The notes beneath the pieces were generated by a model. That model saw only the letters and a list, made by a program, of their open reading frames with translations. It ran no database searches and had not been told where the DNA came from. This document shows positions 14,601 through 23,600 of a stretch of 64,000 nt of DNA, one piece after another. The DNA comes from Mytilus trossulus. Taxonomy: Eukaryota > Mollusca > Bivalvia > Mytilida > Mytilidae. The DNA is taken from positions 35,579,883 to 35,643,882 of the forward strand of contig NC_086386.1 in assembly GCF_036588685.1 (NCBI RefSeq), given 5' to 3'. Position numbers and translations under genes: made by a program. Positions within the stretch are counted from its first letter, which is position 1. The number at the start of each line of letters is the position of its first letter.

Positions 14601-17600
14601 AAGAACACATCTTTTTGCAGATCATTCGAAAAGAAGGAATAAGTTTGCCAGCATGATGTTAGAAAATCATTAGAGAAACAGATTTCACAACCAAATCTCT
14701 GTAATACAATATTTATCCACTCTCGACAGTTAAATTTTAAATATTTAAAATGCTTGGACAAGCCTCTCGTTTTAAATTTGAAAATTTAACTGTCGAGAGT
14801 GGATAAATATCGTATTAAACTTGATGCAGTGGTAGAATCTATATATATCACAAAAACTTGGAAAGGATTGGCAATACTCTTTAGCAGACCTTTTTTCAAG
14901 GAGATCTTAAAAGGTAATTACTTCAAATAAATTTTAAAAACAGTAAAAAAATATTTTCATTGGTTTTCAACATTTTTATTGAGCCTTTGACTTTTGTCGA
15001 AAAAGAGAGACTAAGCAATCCTACATTACGTTGTCATCGGTGTCGGCCGCGGTGGCAGCAGCCACAAATATTCACTCTGTGGTTAAAGTTTTTGAGATTT
15101 TAATAACTTTCTTAAACTATACTGGATTACTTCCAAACATGGACAGAAGCTTGTTTATGATCATAATAAGTATCCAGAAGTAAATTTTTTTTTAAATAGA
15201 ATTCCAATTTTTCTGTATTTAACTTATAAATGGACTTAGTTTTTCTGCAGGGAAACATTACATTCACTCTGTGGTTCAAGTTTTTAAAATTTTAATAGCT
15301 TTCTTAAACTATCCTGGGTTTGTACCAAACTTGGACAGAAGCCTGGGTTTGTACCAAACTTGGACAGAAGCCTGGATTTGTACCAAACTTGGACAGAAGC
15401 CTGGGATTGTACCAAACTTGGACAGAAGCTTGTTTATGATCAAAAGATAATATACAGAAGTAAATTTTGTAAAAAAAATAAATCCATTTTTTCCGTATTT
15501 TACTTTTAAATTGACTTAGATTTTCTGCCAGGAAACAACACATTCACTCTGTGGTTAAATTTTTTAAAAACATTTATAACTTTCTTATGCTAATTTTAAT
15601 TTGTACCAAACTTAGACAGAAGCTTGTTTATGATCATAAGCTAGTATTTAGAAGGAAATTTTGTTAATATTTTGTACCTGTGTATCTGTATTTTACTTAA
15701 AAATGGACTTAGTTTTTCTTCCTGTTAACATTTAACATACAGTCTGCAGTTAAAGTTTTTAAACATTTATTAGATTCATAAACTATCCTGGATTTTTACT
15801 AAACTTGGACAATTAAAGTAAAGTATCAAGAGGAATATTTTAATTGATTTTTTTCCTCATTTTGTTGAGCCTGCGATTTTCAGCAAAAGTAGACGAGACA
15901 CTGGGTTCTGCGAAACCCTTACAAATTTGTATTTCTACTCACCTTTATAACCAGTCCAATATGTACAGTAGAAGGTAAATAATCAGTATAGGGTAGGACC
16001 AGTGATAAGTCTAATGTTTGACCAGCAAAAGCTATATGAGCTATAAATAGAAAATTACATGTAGATAGAAATTATTTTCAAGACAGTTTATATATTGTAC
16101 TGTAAACCGGATGGCTAAAGTTTGTCTATGTTATGGTAAACCATTTCTCCTTGTCATTTTCAAATTTAAACAAAATCAGACCCTTATTCTGACTTCTTAA
16201 CAATAAACAGAACAACAACTATTTTGGTGAAGATGTTACGAAGTTTAAAATCATAAGTCTGATGGATTTGTCCTTTTAAACAATAAAATATGTTTAGACT
16301 AACTTATTTTTATGTCACAGAAAGTATCCCTACCAATATCTCATTTCTAATTTAGTTTCATGTCAAATCAAGTACAACTTCAAATTCATTCCCTTGTACT
16401 TTTTTTTAATGAAGTCATTACAAACATCAAAAAGTAAAACAATAGGTTAACAATGACTTGAAGGATAACAACTGCTCTTTTGTACATGATGTAAATACAT
16501 GTAAATGTTTAAGCCAATTGTACCATTTTCAGTTTGAGTAGATGTAGTATCGATCCAGTTATATTCATTGGTCAGCAGTACAAGTTCAAATTCTTTAATA
16601 ATAAGATTGATTGTCCATGTGTAAGGTACAAAATGGAATATATCCTGCCTCTCTTCAGATGACCAATCCTCCATTAAATCTGAAATTTATCAAAACTGAT
16701 TGAATTTATCAGTATTAAATTATTAAATAATACTTCAATTTTACCAGAACAATATGATCTTTTGAATACCTTTAAGCTTATGACAAATTACATTCACATT
16801 TCTAGAAGTGTGCAATGTATAATGCATATACACTTATTTACATGAGAAAAACAATTTGATTTCTTATATAATTCTTTTTATCCGTTAACATTTAGAGTTT
16901 TCAAATCTAAAATCCTTCCATCCTGAATGATGTAATTTAATACACGAGTAAAGAAAGAAGTTGAGATTATTGACAATGACACCTCAACTCTACCAAGATG
17001 ATTAAAGGTCACCATGTGGTTTTATTTTATACTCACCTTTAAAAAAATGTTTGAGATGAAAGATAAGAAAGACTGTAGCTTTACAAGCAATGAAATCACA
17101 GACCCAATCTTGGTGATCATTCCATGTCAGTGGGTATGAAGCTGTTACTGTAAACTGAAAAATAAATCACAGCAATGCATTGAAAATATGTTGTATAAAA
17201 ATACAAGTGTCTAGTTTTTCCCAGTCATATTTCACGTAGATCAGGCATAAAAGGTTAAATATTTTTGAAAATTAGACACTAAAAAAAATCTTCAGATGAG
17301 TTTGTTCTTCTACAAAAAACAAAGTTTCTCTTTAGAAAAAGGAAAAAGAAAAAAGAAAAAGGAAGTTTTTTTATGAGTCGGTACAAATATATATTTAATA
17401 CCTACCTCAAAAGTTTCACACTCTATAAGTGACCTATATTGTAAACTAGTGGAAGCATCTGCCAATAAAAACTGTCCCTTGACTGTTGTAACATAACCAT
17501 CCTCAGCTATCATCCAAGGAATATTCATCTCGATGTAAGATCCAGGGTTGGCATTCATATGGATGGCTTGTGTTTCCTTCAAAGATAAATTTGACCGTTA

Positions 17601-20600
17601 CAGATGGTGTGAAAAGTCTTTAACTTTTGTTTCGTAATTTTGAAACTATTTGAATACTGTGTATATATTAATTCAGAGATTTGCATGTACATTTTTTATG
17701 CAATTGTTGAAATGCCAAACTAATTATTGGTGATTTGAGGAAACGCTACATACAAATAATGCTTTCAAAATTAGAAGTTTTAATTTTTGCAAAAACTATG
17801 CTATTGCAATTTTCGAATTAAAGAAAATCATTGCAAAATTTTATGAACGAAATATAAAAATGTTAATTTCAATTTTAAAATATATTTTCCAATTATACAG
17901 ACAACATCTATCATCAAAAATCACTTCCAATTGAAGTGAGACATACAAGTGACAATTGGAATGATTTGATCAAAGAATGTATTGCAGGATGATATTCTCT
18001 ACAAATGATTGCTACTGACATCAGCTAATAACACTTACAGCATTTTTAGTAAAAAGTATATCAATGGTAGATCTGTGGTACATGTTCATTCTAAATTCAA
18101 ATGTTTTATATTGCCTCAGTTCACCAGGCTTTGGTTCAATGGTGGGTACCATGGCTTGGTAGTCTGCTGGGTAGAAAAACTTCCATAACAATTCCCTGCA
18201 AGATAATTAACATGTTCATATCCTTTACTAGTTTATTATTTTACAGAAGTCACACAATTTTTCATCTATTAAATTTGATACTGATTTCAGTGTTCATTAA
18301 AAACATTTATCCTGGATTACCCTTCGTAAGAAATGCTTCAGAAGAAACATACTAAAAAGCATTAGTAGAATGGTTAAAACGGTTTTAGATCAAGTTTACC
18401 TAATGGAGATTGAAACCTTAATTTAAGAACCCATACATAATTCATGACTGAAAATGTATAGTGAAATATATCTGTAAAAAAAACACAAAAAATATTTCAA
18501 CTTAACACATTTTTAAAAATTTGGAAAAAAAATGCTAAAAATTTTCACAATCAATATTTGAAGAATTTCTTATTATTTTACTGATAACTAATAAAACATT
18601 TACTGAATAAATCATAGGTAATGTCAATAACTAAACGAAAATTTTCATTTATGAAATATGTGTACCTTTGTCTATCAGCCCAAGGGCCATAATTAAAATC
18701 TGTATTTTTACCACATCCTGCCACCACACCAAAACATGGATATGTCCTCAGTACAACTGTTTCACCATCAGCTAACTGTACACTTTCTGGTTCATATGGA
18801 ACAGTGCCTACAATATAAAACATAATGTTCTCAAACTTATCAAAAGTATATATTTAGATATTTTTCACTAAGAATTTTAAAATATTTCTACACAATAATG
18901 AGCAAGGATTTTGCTTATGTCAACTTAGTTGTCTCCTCATTTCTTATTTACTCACTAGTCCTTTTCTTAAGACAATACACAAAGCAAGAAAGGCAAAGAT
19001 CCTTTCTGGCCAAGTTATTTTAAAAGTTATGCAAATCAAATCAAATTTGCACATGAATTAAATCATCCAATGGAGAATGCTGATAAAGGCAGTTGATTTA
19101 AACATTTGAAAAAAGGTATAAAGTTTTCCTTATCCTGTTTACTTAACTTTGAATTTTTCGAAAAACTAAGGATTTTCTTATCCCAGACATAGATTACCTT
19201 AATAGCCGTATTTGGCACAACTTTTTGGAATTTTAGATCATCAATGCTCTTCAACTTTGAACTTGTTTGGCTTTATAAATATTTTGATTTGAGCGTCACT
19301 GATCAGTCTTATGTACACAAAATGCGCGTCTGGCGTACTAAATTATAATCCAGGTACCTTTGATAACTATTGTACCTTTGAGTATGTAATAGTATTTGAT
19401 TTTCAATTTAAAGTGTAGAGGTATGTTATTAAAGGCTCTTTCAATTCTCCCTCTCTATTTTCAAGAATAGTAGCAAGCTGACTTGTGGTTTGCTGCTTGT
19501 GTTTGACTTGTAATCTTTGACCTACCTGGTTCATCCATAAAAAGGTGTACATTAATATTTCTAGTCTGTAAAACAACAAATCCTTCTCCCATGTTACGTG
19601 GTGGTCTAAAATTTAAAAAAAATATATGTTTTTAAAAATAACCTGTAAACATGCAAATGCACCTAAAATTCATAAATTTAAACTCAGTTTAAAACCTTTT
19701 TTTTTAACAAGTTTACTTCTATAACTGACTTCTTTAGAAAAATGGCGAGCCAAGGTTTATTTTATAACAACAGTTTCCACCAAAATAACTAATAATTTCA
19801 AAAACAAAAGAAGAACATGTAAAATATAGTACGATACTGCAAAATAAATCAAGGGAGTTAAATTCAGTTAATAAAAATCTTTTAACACAGTTTATGTGTT
19901 CTCAGATATATGATACCCAGTATTCTAACATGACGTCCTTTAAACGCTTTGAGTACACACCCGTGGTAAAATATGAATATATTTCATGGGCTGTTCCCAT
20001 TGTACCCCCAAGTCATATGTTTTTTAATGAATGAGGAACCTGACGTCATAGAACGATGACGTAAGAATATAAGCATTTTACGGGAAAATTCACGATTGTG
20101 AATCTGAAAATCATCACAACAAGGAAACGTTAACAAACGATGCTAAAATGCCATTTTTTTAATACATGTTAGACATGTAAGTAAATTATCATTTAAATTC
20201 ATCCGTAATATATCTAAATACGTTATTTTAAATAGTTAAAACATGTCACTTATTCAGTTTGCTCTGTTCTTTTACGTTAATTTAATAGTGTGTTTATTTC
20301 TTGGAATGGCAAATATTTACCTCCACCTAGAGCGCTTCAATCCAAAAGAATTGCCGTATTTGACCTATTAGAATCGAAATAATTCATGGGGGCTTGAATA
20401 TATCTAGATTTTACCACGGGTTGTCCCTTTATGCCGATATTTTACCCCTCGCTATCGCTCAGGGTAAAATATTTGTCATAAAGGGCCAACATATGGTAAA
20501 ATCACGATATATTCAAGCCCCCATGAATTATTTCTTAATTCTAACATGACGTCCTTCAAACGCTTTGAGTACACACCCATGGTAAAATATGAATATATTG

Positions 20601-23600
20601 TTTGAACTGTTCCGATCGTACTCCCACTTTATATGCTTTTGTATGAAACAGCTACCCGATGTCATAGAAATATGACGTCAGAATATAGACATTTTACAGG
20701 AAAATACACGCTTGTTAAACTGAAAATCATTACAAACAAGGAAACGTAAACAAATGATGCTAAAATGTGTTATTAAGCAATTTTTGAATACTTATAAGAC
20801 ATACAAGCACAACTGTTATTTAGATTCATACAAACTTATCTAAATATTTTATTGTAAATAGTTTAAGCATGTCACTTATTCGTTTGCTCCGTTCTTTTAT
20901 GTCAATTTAAAGGTGCGTTTATTTATGGGTACGGCAAATAATGCCTTCACCTTGAGCACTTCGATTAAAACAAATTGCTGTAACTGTCCTATTAGAATCA
21001 AAATAATTCATGGGGGCTTGAATATATCTTGATTTTACCACGGGTTGTCCCTTTATGCTGATATTTTACCCCTCGTTATCACTCAGGGTAAAAAAATTGT
21101 TATAAAGGGCCAACCCGTGGTAAAATCACGATATATTCAAGCCCCCGTGAATTATTTCTTAAATATAAAATCAGTTCATGATTGAAAAAAAAGTGGTGGC
21201 CTTCAGCTATTATCTGCTCTTTGGTCAGGTTTTAGTCTCTTTGACATATTCCCTATTTTCATTCTCAATTTGATAAAACTAAATATTTTTTTTATTCCCA
21301 ACCGAAAATCACTGGTGGGAAAAATTACTCACTCATCAACTGGTCCATGATATTTAGGACTTGGTACAAACATAATTTTAAAGTTTTCAGCTTTTCCCTT
21401 TGCATCATGCATCAGTATATCAAATGGAGTTGATGCTGGTTTTGTTGTGTAAGTAAAATTTCCATCATCAAACTTCACTATCATAGAATTTGGTACTAAG
21501 TGGTTGCCAAAAACTACTCTTCCCTGAAAAACAGCAAAACAATATCTCCGTTATTCTAGGAACAACATTCAATAATCGATGGCAATATATTGAAGAGTCA
21601 AAATTTATCAAAGATACCAGGATGTAAATGTGAAACAAGATTTGTGCTTCATCTACAAAAGAATCATAAGTGGCACTCAAATCAAAATAGTTTGAAAACT
21701 GAATCTGTTACAAACTTGAACTCTTTCATCTTTAAATCTTGAAATATTTCAGGATGAGTTAGAGCTGTTTTCTATAGTAAAAATACTTAGAGCTGTAAAC
21801 TGTGTTCAAATTTGCCATATTTTACTATCCTTATTATAAAAACATCTGTACACAGTAGTTTGAGGTGTTGACGGTTTTTAGCTAGAAGATTTATTTGTTA
21901 CAGAAAACCATCAACGTACTGATGTTTACTGATGTTTACTTGTACTTCTTGGTTTACCTGTACCGTGTTTACCCAAGAAGTCCATGAAAACTGATACCCC
22001 ACTACTACTAATTAATCCATAGAATCAAAGGAGTTAGCCATACATACAGAATTTATTTGTACTTTGATGACAGGAATCAAATCTCTCCACATGAATTCTT
22101 TCTTGCTGACAGATCTGAAATAATTTTATTTATAATAAATACAATAAGGACATATCACACATTGGAATAATAATAGCACCCGTATTAAGCTTTTTGAGAC
22201 AAGTCCATTCTTTCAAAATTCCAACCTACAATGTAGCTAGCCACTGGTTGGTAGTATTTTACCCATAAATCTTATTAATTTTATCATGATTTTGCTATAG
22301 TTTTAATATTGTATATATAGACTGACAGCCTAGAAGGCAGAGTGGTCTAGATGGCTGGACAAAGTATAGGCAATGTTGTCATGATATCACAATAGCCATG
22401 ATAGTATGAGTTTAAATCCCATCGAGCGAAGACTAAAAATTTGCAGATTTAACATTGTTGTGCTGATATTTAGAGTACTGTGGATTCATTTATTTTTGTG
22501 GGTACCAATTTTCGTGGTTTGAGGAAAACTTACATATTCGTGGATATTTAATTTCGTTGTTTTGGCAAAGTCTACACTCATTCCTTTACAAAATTTGTAT
22601 TTCGTTGAACATTTAAATTCGTGGTTTTCCTGTACCCACGAAATTTGGTATTCAACGGATATTAATGAATCCACAGTAATTATGAATATAAAAGTGTTTT
22701 TCAGCCATGAATCATTTTGTTATTGTTTCCTCAACTTATTCATTTTGTTCTTGATTTTGCCTTGTAGATAATATATATTACTTTTTATTTTCACTGTTTA
22801 GAATATAAGTTATAGAATTATTTTGTACTTTGTTTCCTCATCTGATTCATTTTGTTCTTGATTCCTCATCTTAATCATTTTGTTCTTGATTTCTCATCTT
22901 ATTCATTTTGTTTTTGTTTTTATCATAGTCTTTCAAATTGATTGGACTTCAACTTCATCAAAAACTACCTCGACCAAAAACTTTAACCTGAAGTGGGACG
23001 AACGAACGGACGAACGAACGGACGAACGGAGGCACAGACCAGAAAACATAATGCCCCTCTACTATCGAAATGACCTTGTGTAAACTGGAAGTAGGTATTT
23101 TTGGGACTTTATTAATATAAAAGTATATAGAACCAGATATTTTTGGAATCAGTGTGAAGTAAATATTTAAATATTATCGGAAGTAACATTTTTCAACCGT
23201 AAATCATCTCCCTAATTTGAATAAAAAGGTATAGAAACCATATATTTTTGGAATCAGCGTACAACAAGCTATCTTTTAACGATTGGAATGACATTTTAAA
23301 CTTAATTTTACATCTTTCGTATTAAAACACTTTGTTTTTGGTGGAAAGACCTTCAATTGTTCTCTGAACAATTGGTTTTTAATTCATTTTGTTTTTGTTT
23401 TTGCCTTGTAAATATCATATATTACCTTTTCTTTTCACCGTCTTGGTTATTATCTTTTGAATCATTTTGAACTTCATCATCGTTATCTAATTTGCCAGAA
23501 AATAATTTTTCTAGATTTGAGTAATTGACAGATCTGTTATAAATGTGAACCTCAAGGTCATCCAAAAATATGGCAACTCTACATTCCATATGTGACAAAT

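Noticed and set aside
15313..15428. Regular 29-bp repeats that could suggest a CRISPR array
   Set aside because: Units are head to tail with no spacers, in an animal intron.
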